From Pseudobacteriovorax antillogorgiicola (GTDB lineage: Bacteria > Bdellovibrionota_B > Oligoflexia > Oligoflexales > RGVZ01): a stretch of DNA of 64,000 bases. The stretch lies in the NCBI GenBank assembly GCA_945865565.1, contig CAMBEK010000006.1, forward strand, positions 36,937 to 100,936, in the 5' to 3' direction. A program made the translations under genes and the position numbers. The notes below the pieces were generated by a model. It was given only the letters and a program-made list of their open reading frames with translations. It ran no database searches and was not told the origin of the DNA. Below, in pieces: positions 25,685 through 34,774 of the stretch; position 1 is the first letter of the stretch; each line of letters opens with the position of its first letter.

Positions 25685-27218
25685 TCATGGCCCCCAAATC
25701 GTTGTGCGTGGTCAGCAGTCCCGTATTCAAGTCTTCAATCAAAAGTGTGGCTGTCGCCTTGGCTGAATTGACGACCCCCGGAACACCCGCACCGGGATGG
25801 GTTCCGGCACCCGTAAAGTACATGCCCTTGAGGTCGTCGTCCCGGTTGTGAGTCCGCAGGAAAGCACTTTGCCAAAGCACTGGCTCACTGGAAAATGCAG
25901 AACCAAGATGGGCATTCAGCTCTACCTTGAAATCCTCTGGCGTGAAGATCCGCTGCGTCACAATGTGATTGCGCAAGCCAGGTGCATAACACCGCTCGAT
26001 GTATTCAAGGATGCGATCGGCGTAAGCCGGACCTTCCTTCGCCCAGTCGATCTTAAGATGACCCAAGTGTGGCACCGGAGACAGAACATAGAAAGCCTCG
26101 CACCCCTCAGGGGCCATCCCTGGGTCTGAGCGCGTCGGCGCATGCAAATAAAGAGAGAAATCGTCTGGAATCTTGTCCGCTTTTCCGAAGATTTTCTTCA
26201 GGAGCCCTCGATAGGATTTTCCGAACAGGATGTTGTGATGAGCAAGTTTTGGATACTGCCTGTCCGTTCCGAAATAGACGAGGAACAAGGACATGCTCTG
26301 CGACTGGCCCAGCGCTTTCTTGCGCGATCGTTTGACTTCAGGCACATCGCGCAACAAGTGGCTGTAGCTGTGCACAACATCAGCATTCGAAACAACGGCA
26401 TCACAGGACCACGTGCCATCGGCAGTCCTGATCCCCGATACGCGCCCATCCTGGGTGAGAATTTCAGTGACTGGAGACGAAACCTTCAACTCACCCCCGA
26501 GTTCCTCGAAAAGCCTGACCAGCGCAAGGACAAGTGCTCCGGTTCCGCCTCGCGGGAAGAAGACTCCCCAATTACGCTCGAGATAGTGGATCAATGTGTA
26601 AATGGATGACGTTTTGAAGGGATTGCCACCAACCAGCAACGTATGAAAACTGAATGCCTGTCGCAATTCCCGGTCTTTGATGAATCGTGCGACTGTTTTA
26701 AAAACGGAGCGGTGGGCGCTGAGTCGCACAAGTTGTGGGGCGACGCGGATCATGCTCCACCAGTTCAGAAACGGCACGTGCGCCAGTTTGGTATAGCCCT
26801 CGTCAAAAACTTCCTTCGAGTAGTCTAAAAACCGCTTGTAACCATCCACGTCGGAAGGTGATTTCTTGCGAATCTGGTCGAAGGTGCTTTCCGCGTCATT
26901 CGAGTAGTCAAACGAAAAACCATTCTCCCAGAACAATCGATAAAAAGGCGTGACCGGCATCAATTCAACGTAATCTTCCATTTTTTTGCCGGCGCATTCA
27001 AAAAGTTCACGCAAGCAATCGGGTGCCGTGATGACGGTGGGACCAGCATCAAATGTGAATCCCTTGTCACGGTATACGTAGGCCCTGCCGCCGGGCTCAT
27101 CCCGCTTTTCAAAAAGCGTCACCGTGTGCCCAGCCGCCTGCAATCGAATGGCTGCAGCGAGGCCACCAAATCCACTTCCGATGACCGCAATCCTTGCCGT
27201 TTTGGTGTCTTTACGCAT
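25656..27218 (-). CDS. crtI: Phytoene desaturase (CrtI type)
   Basis: 520 aa. N-terminal FAD/NAD fold VIGSGFGGLAAAIRLQAAGHTVTLFEK, dimer of DAGPTVIT, and the C-terminal CrtI signature FTGAGTHPGAGVPGVVNSAKATA. Carries out the desaturation of phytoene to lycopene (number of steps not readable). The start overlaps the end of crtE by 8 bp. It is the only CrtI-like gene here, so a separate CrtD-type 3,4-desaturase would have to be elsewhere or be replaced by this enzyme. Confidence 0.95.
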   Translation of the reverse strand: MRKDTKTARIAVIGSGFGGLAAAIRLQAAGHTVTLFEKRDEPGGRAYVYRDKGFTFDAGPTVITAPDCLRELFECAGKKMEDYVELMPVTPFYRLFWENGFSFDYSNDAESTFDQIRKKSPSDVDGYKRFLDYSKEVFDEGYTKLAHVPFLNWWSMIRVAPQLVRLSAHRSVFKTVARFIKDRELRQAFSFHTLLVGGNPFKTSSIYTLIHYLERNWGVFFPRGGTGALVLALVRLFEELGGELKVSSPVTEILTQDGRVSGIRTADGTWSCDAVVSNADVVHSYSHLLRDVPEVKRSRKKALGQSQSMSLFLVYFGTDRQYPKLAHHNILFGKSYRGLLKKIFGKADKIPDDFSLYLHAPTRSDPGMAPEGCEAFYVLSPVPHLGHLKIDWAKEGPAYADRILEYIERCYAPGLRNHIVTQRIFTPEDFKVELNAHLGSAFSSEPVLWQSAFLRTHNRDDDLKGMYFTGAGTHPGAGVPGVVNSAKATATLLIEDLNTGLLTTHNDLGAMIGHLAVNPG

Positions 27219-28272
27219 AAGTATTCATCACTTTCCGCGCCAGGTCATTCAGCGCCAATACCGCGCCTGCGCTTCTGTTGCCTTCCGACATGCTTGTCGC
27301 TTCAACGATACACGCCTGCATTTCTTCGCACGCACGCCGGGTAGCCTCGAGCACGACCGGATGGTCCGACAAACTTCGGCCCTTGGTTGTTCCGTCTGGA
27401 TCGCACATCAATCGCTGGAAATCCCCGTAGGCCGCGGGTTCAAGCTCACTCGCCGCAACAGCCCAGATCAAAGACGGGCGCCTGAAGGATCTGGCGTTGT
27501 CATTGCATGACATGTCCCCTACGACCTCACCAATATCGTTGAACATCTGCAAAGCAACCCCAAAACGGCGTCCAAATTGCGATAAACGAGCACGATGGAG
27601 GTCCTCCGCCTCGCCCGCCAGAGCACCAAGCTCCGCGCACATGCTCATTAATTGACCAGTCTTCAGTTCGATGGATGCCATCGATATCTCGTGTGCGTTG
27701 CCTTGGGTAACTTGTGCCATGTCGTGCCCGAGATCCAGGGCCTGACCGTAGTGGGCACGGATCATTGTCGAGTGATATAGGCGGTAGATCGCAAGTTCCA
27801 AATCGGGAGCGATCGCTTGCTGACGGATCAGGTCGGCTGGCCAGAAATATAGCCAGTTCGCCGCGTTGATGGCTAACGGTACGCCTATCTGAACGTGCAG
27901 GGCGGGTTGACCGCGCCTGACCTCACTGGCGTCCTGAATATCATCAATCACGAGCGACCCTGCATGCAGAGCCTCGACGACACAGGATAAGCAGTTTAGT
28001 AAAGGCTCATCTGACGGCCGGTCGTCTTGATTTCCGCGTGCCAGTTCAAAACCAATCCGCACGAGCTGAGCCCGAACCTGCTTTGAATCACGGCTGGCAA
28101 AATTACGAACTGGTCCAAGTAACGCGTCGTCCAGGTCGGGCATACCCGGGAGATCTCCGCCCCAAGGGATGGCGCGACCAAGATCCAGAGGTCCTGCCAA
28201 AGCCGAGACCATCGGCAGGCACTGACTTCCGTGTCGGGAGTCTACTGTTAAAGTTTCGCGATTATGTTTCAC
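27211..28272 (-). CDS. crtE: Polyprenyl (geranylgeranyl) diphosphate synthase with altered second motif
   Basis: 353 aa. First Asp motif DDIQD (110-114) with RRGQPALH, and KTGQLM (204-209). The second motif, normally DDxxD, reads NDIGE (245-249), so one or two Mg ligands differ. As first gene of the crtE-crtI-crtB operon it should supply GGPP. GTG start at 28272; a modest -35/-10 lies immediately before it. A later ATG at 28212 would give a shorter, still complete catalytic domain. Confidence 0.88.
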   Translation of the reverse strand: MKHNRETLTVDSRHGSQCLPMVSALAGPLDLGRAIPWGGDLPGMPDLDDALLGPVRNFASRDSKQVRAQLVRIGFELARGNQDDRPSDEPLLNCLSCVVEALHAGSLVIDDIQDASEVRRGQPALHVQIGVPLAINAANWLYFWPADLIRQQAIAPDLELAIYRLYHSTMIRAHYGQALDLGHDMAQVTQGNAHEISMASIELKTGQLMSMCAELGALAGEAEDLHRARLSQFGRRFGVALQMFNDIGEVVGDMSCNDNARSFRRPSLIWAVAASELEPAAYGDFQRLMCDPDGTTKGRSLSDHPVVLEATRRACEEMQACIVEATSMSEGNRSAGAVLALNDLARKVMNTYA

Positions 28273-28279
28273 TGTCCAA

Positions 28280-28308
28280 ACAATAGTTTAACAAACGCGC
28301 TGAATCAA
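28280..28308 (-). promoter_or_regulatory. Candidate promoter of the crtE-crtI-crtB operon
   Basis: On the minus strand TTGATT (28308-28303), 17 bp, then TATTGT (28285-28280): four of six matches at each box. Transcription would begin almost at the GTG of crtE, giving a nearly leaderless message. Read by eye only. Confidence 0.3.
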
Positions 28309-28331
28309 CATTTATCCCCTAACGGCTTTCT

Positions 28332-30176
28332 TCACTCTGCAGCCGCTCGGGCTGCGGTTTCAATTGCAATCTTCGAAATGGCGCTGGCGTAGTCAAAATC
28401 GACATTGTCCATGTTGTCAGCCATCTGATGATAATCACCGTCCCGTAGATGATAGTTGGTCCTGTTGACCACTTCATTGATCAAAATTACGGGCAGACCA
28501 TAGTCGGAAAAAATAATTCCATCGGTGTTGTACAAATAACTCTCAGGTGTCCCGTATGGGCGATAAAGCCCGCGCATTCCAGGGGCAACATCGGCGGCCG
28601 CCCCAAGCGTCAAGCGGGCCAGCTCAAGAGACCCAGGCGAATCACCTGGATTGATCTGAAATTCAGTCGCCGAGGTTTTTGAATAGCCGATCATATCAAG
28701 TTGAATCATGGCACCTGGTTCAATCCGGTTCAGATCCAGCGATTGAACAAAATGACGCGCCCCAAGATCGTCCGCAGGAAATTCTTCGCCCGTCAGGTGA
28801 ACCAGCCAAATATCATGTTTGAGCTTCCGCCCGCGTAATTGTTCTCCCGCGAGCATCAACGCCGCGACGGCCGTCGCATTATCGTCGGCTCCAGGAACTG
28901 AAACCCTTACCCCGCTGCTATAAAACACGTCATGTGCGAAAGCCGTATCAATGTGATCCATCATCAGCACCGGGTTCGGATCCCTCCCTTGCATTTCCCC
29001 TGGGATGACCGCCACAAGATTCGAGTGGGTCATGCGCCTCCATTCAAATGGCAGGCGCCTCGTTTCAATGCCAAGTTCCTTGTAGCGTTCCTGAAGATAG
29101 TCATTCAGGTATTCCAAGTGATGATCGATCTGGGCGTTATTTTTTCTGGTAAAAAACATTTCCGATCCAGAGATTGGAAACTTTGCCATCTGTGCGCCAG
29201 AGATCACACCAATTGCTTGATGATAGATATCCAGAAAATCAGGCATCCACTCGCCGACTTGAACAGCGGCCCGCTTCGGTGTGATTGAGGCGGGCATCGA
29301 AGGCGCAACGGTAATCTCAGGACTCCAGCGGACCAAGTTATCCTGAAGCGCAGCGATAAACGTGATCGGTTTATCGTTAAAACGAGCCGGCTGGGGCAAT
29401 TCAATTCCAAAACTGCGAGCAACCTCTGGCGCACACTGTTCGTAAATTGGACGCAAATCTGGATTCAGCCAACTGCTGTAAACAATCGATCCATTCAATT
29501 GGTCTGTCCAGATCATGTCGCCAAAAATTGGCTTCATAGTGAGAAAACGAAAGTCCAGAAAATCACGGAAAATTTCTTCATAGTCACTCGGTACACCCGC
29601 CGCATTGCGGACAATTGGCATCAAGGGAGCTGCGTCATCCACCTCGATATCAAGCATGGAACCGGAGATTAAATTCTCAGAAACCACCAACCAGCGCCAA
29701 GGTTCTGCCGGAACATTCCGGTAACGAGCCCAGGTCCACGAGTCGACGCCAAGGGCATTGCGCGTTGGCCAACCCTCAAATTCAGCCGTGGACAGCCCGA
29801 TTTTTCTTGCAATTTCAGTGGCCTGCCGTTCGCCAAGCCGAAGTTGCTCCAGCCGCAAACCCGGCTTGGGAGAAGACCCCGCACGACTTGCCTTGCGAAG
29901 GTGAGGAAGAACTTTGGGACCGGTTTCAAAAGGCGGTGTCCGTTCTGAATTTGCAGACGGAACCACAGATCCTGTTGACGCTGGAGCTATACGGGCAAGA
30001 GATTGCGTCGATACGGAGCGACCCTCTGGGAAAATCCCCAGATCGTCAGGCGACGGGCATTCGACTGGCCGGTCATACCCGCGCGTTGCAGAAGCCAATG
30101 AGGCTAATAAGGCCAATGATGCGCCGAAACAAACAATCACCAACAGTGACTTTTTTTTTCTCAGTTGACCCATCAT
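28332..30176 (-). CDS. Exported M28-family zinc aminopeptidase
   Basis: 614 aa. Signal peptide (KKKSLLVIVCFGASLALLASLASA). The C-terminal half is an M28 peptidase: MMDHIDTAF (first His), VPGADDNATAVAAL (bridging Asp), LTGEEFPADDLGARHFVQ (Glu-Glu) and QLDMIGYS (second Asp), the usual two-zinc set. The N-terminal ~230 residues show no recognised domain. One base separates its ATG from the stop of the C39-like gene, so the two exported peptidases form an operon. Substrates unknown; protein or peptide scavenging is likely. Confidence 0.85.
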   Translation of the reverse strand: MMGQLRKKKSLLVIVCFGASLALLASLASATRGYDRPVECPSPDDLGIFPEGRSVSTQSLARIAPASTGSVVPSANSERTPPFETGPKVLPHLRKASRAGSSPKPGLRLEQLRLGERQATEIARKIGLSTAEFEGWPTRNALGVDSWTWARYRNVPAEPWRWLVVSENLISGSMLDIEVDDAAPLMPIVRNAAGVPSDYEEIFRDFLDFRFLTMKPIFGDMIWTDQLNGSIVYSSWLNPDLRPIYEQCAPEVARSFGIELPQPARFNDKPITFIAALQDNLVRWSPEITVAPSMPASITPKRAAVQVGEWMPDFLDIYHQAIGVISGAQMAKFPISGSEMFFTRKNNAQIDHHLEYLNDYLQERYKELGIETRRLPFEWRRMTHSNLVAVIPGEMQGRDPNPVLMMDHIDTAFAHDVFYSSGVRVSVPGADDNATAVAALMLAGEQLRGRKLKHDIWLVHLTGEEFPADDLGARHFVQSLDLNRIEPGAMIQLDMIGYSKTSATEFQINPGDSPGSLELARLTLGAAADVAPGMRGLYRPYGTPESYLYNTDGIIFSDYGLPVILINEVVNRTNYHLRDGDYHQMADNMDNVDFDYASAISKIAIETAARAAAE

Positions 30177-30177
30177 T

Positions 30178-30891
30178 TTACTGCAACCTCGTGAATCGAT
30201 CGCGATCGTATGATGAAAACTTCAATCTCCCGGGATCAATGATCGTCATTCCGAAATTGAAATGGCGAACGTTGATGTCCACGTCATGCCACCGGTCAAG
30301 GAATTCTTTGCGAGGAATGTAGGTGTAAGTTCCTCGTGAACTTGGATCCATCATATAAATATTTTTTTCGTCCAAACCGTTCAACACCACGTAATGGCCG
30401 TTGCTCCAGTCGTTCTTCCAATCATAATTCGACCTCGCTGATTCAAAATCTGCGTATGCTTGAATCAAAACGATCACTGGAATGCCCTTGGCAAGAGAAC
30501 CTTCCAAGTCGCCGATCGTCCAACCGTCACGCCACGCAACATGTAATCCCTGGCCTTTCGCAAAAGCCTCGATGTTGCGAATCGTCGTCCCATGGGACCG
30601 ATTGGACTTCAGCAGTTTGGCTAGCTTGTCTTCCGTAAAATCCAGCCTAGGATCAAGCCAGTGCAATACAGATGCCAGCGCTGCCGCACCGCATGTGTAG
30701 TCTGTTGCCTGTCTGGTTATGGGGATATGGATGAAATCGGGGACATCTTCCACGCGCGGATCCATGGAATCCGTTGCAGCATAGGCACACGAAGACCAAA
30801 GAAAACCCGCGCAAAAAGGCAAAACCGGAGAAGTCGTCACGGCCGCGATTATTGCATATGAGCCAATCAGAGCGCGAATCAAAGCCATCAT
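30178..30891 (-). CDS. Exported C39-like cysteine peptidase
   Basis: 237 aa. A signal peptide precedes a peptidase_C39-type domain: catalytic Cys in TDYTCGAAALASVL (about residue 67), His in NGHYVVLNGLD and Asp in YMMDPSSRGTY. Stand-alone C39 domains are found in bacteriocin systems but also as secreted proteins of unknown substrate; no transporter or leader peptide gene is nearby. It is directly upstream of, and coupled to, the M28 peptidase. Confidence 0.8.
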   Translation of the reverse strand: MMALIRALIGSYAIIAAVTTSPVLPFCAGFLWSSCAYAATDSMDPRVEDVPDFIHIPITRQATDYTCGAAALASVLHWLDPRLDFTEDKLAKLLKSNRSHGTTIRNIEAFAKGQGLHVAWRDGWTIGDLEGSLAKGIPVIVLIQAYADFESARSNYDWKNDWSNGHYVVLNGLDEKNIYMMDPSSRGTYTYIPRKEFLDRWHDVDINVRHFNFGMTIIDPGRLKFSSYDRDRFTRLQ

Positions 30892-30966
30892 TCACTCCCT
30901 CGCTCTCTCTGCAGGGAAATTAAAAAACACGTTCTCCAATGCGAAAATTCTGATTATTTAGTATAC

Positions 30967-32205
30967 ATGAAAACCATGAATCACAAAAACGCTGACAACT
31001 TCTTTTGGACGTGGACCACACAGAGCCATGCCTCGCGCATTGCCGTGACAGGGAGTCACGACTGTTATTTCAGAACTTCCGGCGGCCATCACCTCCTGGA
31101 TGCAATCTCAACCAACTTTCAAGTTGCCTTCGGTCATTCCTGTGCCCCCATCAAGGATGCAATCCACATGCAAGTGGATGCAATGCCAGTGGCCAACCCA
31201 AAGCACGAGTTTGAATTAAAGACACGAGTAAGCAACAAGCTGTGTGCTTTTGTCGACGCTGGTCCAGGGCGTATTTTCTACACGCTGTCCGGCGCAGAGG
31301 CCGTTGAAAATGCCTTGAAGATGGCCCGGCAAATCACCGGACGAAATCTGGTCGCGGCTCGCGCAAAGAGTTATCACGGCGCGACGATGGGCGCCATGTC
31401 GGTGACCGGAGACTGGCGCGGACAAGGCCATTTCGGTGCTCAGAATGCCACCTTGAGAATACCAGAACCATCCGACGATCCTGATTTGAGCCTGACGCGC
31501 CGCATCATTGAATCCGCCGGATCAAAAAACATCGCAGCGATGTGTTTGGAAACCATTTCGGGAATGAACGGAGTCATCATCCCTGATGCGTCGTGGTGGC
31601 GCGGAATTGAATCCCTGTGTCAGGAATTCAAAATTTTACTCATCATCGATGAGGTCAGTTGCGGATTCGGCAGGACGGGCCAGAATCTCGCCATGCATCA
31701 CTACGGCATCAAACCTGATTTTGTGTGCATGGCAAAAGCAATCTCCGGCGGATACGTCCCTTTCGGGGCCTTGTGGGTAAAAGAAGAAGTCGCTCAGTTT
31801 TATGACCAAAACATGCTTTCTGCAGGGTTGACTGCATACGCCCATCCCCTCGGACTCGCCGCCGCTAATGCCGTTCTGGATCTCATGAAAGACCAGACTT
31901 TTAAGTCTGCCAAGGTAGCCCTCACCGGGGAGTTCACCGCCGGGCTTTTGGAACTAAAAAACCATCCAAAGGTAAAGGCCATACGGAATGTGGGCCTCAT
32001 GGCTGCCATAGACCTAAAAAGCAGTTCATCAGATATCGGACCCAGAATTACGTGGGAACGCGGCCTGGATTACGGACTTCATTTTGCGATCAAAGAAAAT
32101 TCGATCATCCTGGCACCGCCGTTTGTGATGACATCCAAAGACAATCAACTTTTGTTTCACGGCCTTGAGAAGTTTTTAGAAAATTTTTCGACGGAGGCAC
32201 CCTGA
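30967..32205 (+). CDS. Class III aminotransferase
   Basis: 412 aa, PLP fold type I. TLSGAEAVENALKMARQITGR, SYHGATMGAMSVTGD, IIDEVSCGFGRTG and the PLP lysine in MAKAISGGYVPFGAL are all class III features. Product identity (GABA, beta-alanine, ornithine, diamine) cannot be fixed. One base separates it from scoA, and it leads a six-gene operon that ends in a second class III enzyme, so two different amino groups are probably removed in one pathway. Confidence 0.88.
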   Translation: MKTMNHKNADNFFWTWTTQSHASRIAVTGSHDCYFRTSGGHHLLDAISTNFQVAFGHSCAPIKDAIHMQVDAMPVANPKHEFELKTRVSNKLCAFVDAGPGRIFYTLSGAEAVENALKMARQITGRNLVAARAKSYHGATMGAMSVTGDWRGQGHFGAQNATLRIPEPSDDPDLSLTRRIIESAGSKNIAAMCLETISGMNGVIIPDASWWRGIESLCQEFKILLIIDEVSCGFGRTGQNLAMHHYGIKPDFVCMAKAISGGYVPFGALWVKEEVAQFYDQNMLSAGLTAYAHPLGLAAANAVLDLMKDQTFKSAKVALTGEFTAGLLELKNHPKVKAIRNVGLMAAIDLKSSSSDIGPRITWERGLDYGLHFAIKENSIILAPPFVMTSKDNQLLFHGLEKFLENFSTEAP

Positions 32206-32206
32206 C

Positions 32207-32917
32207 ATGAGCGGCAGAACAAAGCCCCAAAGCAAAGTTTACGAAAGCGCCCTCGGGGCTCTTGAGGGACTCACCTCCGGCATGACGATCATGAGCGGTG
32301 GTTTTGGACTCTGTGGCATTCCTGAAAACAGCATCGATACCATTGCGACGATGCCAGTCGAGGGACTGACAGTCATTTCAAACAATATTGGGAACTCCGG
32401 GCGCGGCCTCGTGAAATTGCTCCAGAACCGCCAAATTAAAAATGCGATCTGTACTTATGTTGGCGGGAATCCGGACCTTGAAAGACAAATGCTCGCCGGA
32501 GAAGTGAAGGTCGAACTAGTTCCACAGGGAACTTTCAGCGAGCGAATCCGCGCCGCAGGCCTTGGCATCCGGGCTTTTTTTACCCCTACAGGCGCCGGGA
32601 CGATTGTGGCAGAAGGCAAAGAGGTCCGGATGTTTGACAAGCCGTGCGTCATGGAATTGCCCCTGAACGCAGATTTCGCGATCATCAAGGCCCAGCGCGG
32701 TGACACTTATGGCAACCTTTGGTTTCAGGAATCTGCGCGCAATTTTTCGCCACTGATGGCCATGGCAGCAAAAATCACGGTGGTTGAAGTCGAGGAACTC
32801 GTTCCCATGGGCGAAATTCGTCCGGAGGATGTTCACCTGCCAGGGATCTTTGTTCAGCGCATCTATCAAGGCAAGAATTACCGCAACGACATTGAAATCC
32901 TCAAGGAATCAAAATGA
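32207..32917 (+). CDS. scoA: 3-oxoacid CoA-transferase subunit A
   Basis: 236 aa. Typical SCOT-A start (SGMTIMSGGFGLCGIPENSI) with SNNIGNSGRGL, CTYVGGNPDLE, VELVPQGTFSERIRAAGLGI and PTGAGTIVAEGKE. Transfers CoA from succinyl-CoA to a 3-oxoacid. GGAGG precedes the ATG and the stop overlaps scoB as ATGA. 3-oxoadipate and acetoacetate enzymes are hard to separate by sequence. Confidence 0.92.
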   Translation: MSGRTKPQSKVYESALGALEGLTSGMTIMSGGFGLCGIPENSIDTIATMPVEGLTVISNNIGNSGRGLVKLLQNRQIKNAICTYVGGNPDLERQMLAGEVKVELVPQGTFSERIRAAGLGIRAFFTPTGAGTIVAEGKEVRMFDKPCVMELPLNADFAIIKAQRGDTYGNLWFQESARNFSPLMAMAAKITVVEVEELVPMGEIRPEDVHLPGIFVQRIYQGKNYRNDIEILKESK

Positions 32918-33585
32918 TGACCATACAAAAACAGCCGTGGTCAAAAGAAGAGATGTTGGACGAAGTCATTGGACTGTTCAATCAAGGCTGCAGTGTCAAC
33001 CTCGGCATTGGATTACCCACCATGATTCCAGAGAGGATTCCGGCCGACCTTGATGTTTTTATCCAATCAGAAAATGGTGTGCTGGGTGTTTTGGGACGCC
33101 CGGAAGTGGGACGCGCATCCCCCACCCTGATCAATGCTGGCAAGGAGACCATATCAATTCGCGCCGGGGCCAGTTTTTTTGATAGCGCGCTGAGCTTTGG
33201 CATGATCCGCGGTGGCCACATCGATTTTTGTGTCCTTGGCGGCATGGAAGTGGACTCAGAAGGCAGCCTCGCCAATTGGATTGTCCCAGGCCAAAAGGTC
33301 ACAGGGATGGGCGGTGCGATGGACCTCGTTCACGGGGCAAAGCACGTGATTGTCGTCATGACACACTTCAACAAATCCGGTGCACCGAAATTACGATCAA
33401 AATGCAGCCTGCCCCTGACTGGCATGAATTGCGTCAACCTCGTGGTCACGGAACTCGGCATTTTCGCTCCAAAAGCGGGACTTTTCCGGGTTCAGAAATT
33501 GGCACCGGGAGTCAGCATCGACGACCTGAAACTTTCCTCCAGTCTGCTCAATATGGAGGAAATGCATGCGCCAGCCCCTTACTGA
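32914..33585 (+). CDS. scoB: 3-oxoacid CoA-transferase subunit B
   Basis: 223 aa. Contains the catalytic Glu in IQSENGVLG (E53), GIGLPTMIPE, and GAMDLVHGAKHVIVVMTH. Partner of the A subunit directly upstream; ATGA overlap ensures equal synthesis. The stop is overlapped by the thiolase start. Confidence 0.93.
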   Translation: MMTIQKQPWSKEEMLDEVIGLFNQGCSVNLGIGLPTMIPERIPADLDVFIQSENGVLGVLGRPEVGRASPTLINAGKETISIRAGASFFDSALSFGMIRGGHIDFCVLGGMEVDSEGSLANWIVPGQKVTGMGGAMDLVHGAKHVIVVMTHFNKSGAPKLRSKCSLPLTGMNCVNLVVTELGIFAPKAGLFRVQKLAPGVSIDDLKLSSSLLNMEEMHAPAPY

Positions 33586-34774
33586 AATGACCGCTGAATC
33601 CATCCAGCCAGTTTTCTGGGCTGGCATGCGGACTCCCTTCGCCGTCGCTCAACGCGGTTCCTTCAAAGGCATCCGTCCAGACGAATTGCTGGTGATGCTG
33701 ATCAAGGAACACCGGAAAAAATTTTCTAACGCATACCAGCACGAGGACGGGCCACAGGATTTAGTCGTGGGCTGCGCCTACCCAGAAGGGGAACAGGGCT
33801 ACAACATCGCCCGAATCGCTGGCCTTGGTGCCGGCCTTGAAGTTCCTGGGATGACTGTGAACCGTCTGTGTGGATCGGCCTTGGAAGCGGCTGCGATTGC
33901 GGCTGCCGGCGTTTCCTGCGGCAGAACCTGTGCATGGTTGGTCGCTGGCGTGGAATCCATGTCTCGTGTCCCGCGTCGTGGAGCCAATTTCTCTGAATCG
34001 GAACTGGTAAAGGCCGCGGCGCCCCAGGCTTATGTCACGATGGGAGAAACCGCAGAAAATGTCGCGCGGCGATTCCCGCGCATCAGCCGCGCCGCTCAGG
34101 AAGAATTTACTGCGGCAAGCCACGCCGCATCTCATCGGGCTTGGGATGCTGGGTTTTACGACGATCACGTCTTGCCCATTTGTGGCCTTCGCCGCGACGA
34201 AAGCATCCGGTTTCCAGTGAACCTTGAAAAAATGGCGTCGCTGCCACCAGCGTTTCGGGCTGATGGCCTCATTACGGCTGCCACAAGTTCGCCAATGAGC
34301 GACGGAGCCGCCGCAGGCCTTGTCACATCAGAACGGTTTGCCCGGTCCAGCGGCGCTCGAAGTTTCTTAAGAATCATCGATACCGTCACGTCCCATGTCG
34401 CACCGGAAATCATGGGTATGGGACCCGTGCATGCGGTCCAAAAATTATTCGTAAGAAATAAAATTACAGTCGACTCAATCGCCGCTGTAGAAATGAACGA
34501 AGCCTTTGCCATTCAATCCATGGCCTGCATCGACGAACTAAAATTCCCGCCGCACATTGTGAACACCATGGGTGGAGCCCTGGCCTTGGGACACCCTCTG
34601 GGAGCCAGCGGCCTGCGCCTGCTGATGTCGCTGCACGAACGGCTTAAACGCCTGACAGCGGAAACCAGCGCAACAAATCTGGGGTTAGCCACCCTTTGCA
34701 TTGGCGGCGGTCAAGGAATCGCCATGCTTTGTGAATTTGTCACAGCGGAGGAATCCCATGGAAAAGGCATTTGA
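33566..34774 (+). CDS. Acetyl-CoA C-acyltransferase (thiolase)
   Basis: 402 aa. Nucleophile C102 in VNRLCGSALEAAA, base His in GGALALGHPLGASG, second Cys in LCIGGGQGIA. Uses CoA to cleave a 3-oxoacyl-CoA; next to a CoA-transferase this completes conversion of a 3-oxoacid to acetyl-CoA plus an acyl-CoA. ATG 33566, seven bases after GGAGG, overlaps scoB by 20 bp; the ATG at 33587 is the alternative start. The 3' end overlaps the dehydrogenase. Confidence 0.9.
   Translation: MRQPLTEMTAESIQPVFWAGMRTPFAVAQRGSFKGIRPDELLVMLIKEHRKKFSNAYQHEDGPQDLVVGCAYPEGEQGYNIARIAGLGAGLEVPGMTVNRLCGSALEAAAIAAAGVSCGRTCAWLVAGVESMSRVPRRGANFSESELVKAAAPQAYVTMGETAENVARRFPRISRAAQEEFTAASHAASHRAWDAGFYDDHVLPICGLRRDESIRFPVNLEKMASLPPAFRADGLITAATSSPMSDGAAAGLVTSERFARSSGARSFLRIIDTVTSHVAPEIMGMGPVHAVQKLFVRNKITVDSIAAVEMNEAFAIQSMACIDELKFPPHIVNTMGGALALGHPLGASGLRLLMSLHERLKRLTAETSATNLGLATLCIGGGQGIAMLCEFVTAEESHGKGI

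Noticed and set aside
30178..30891. Bacteriocin export system around the C39 protease
   Set aside because: No ABC transporter, leader peptide or membrane fusion protein nearby.
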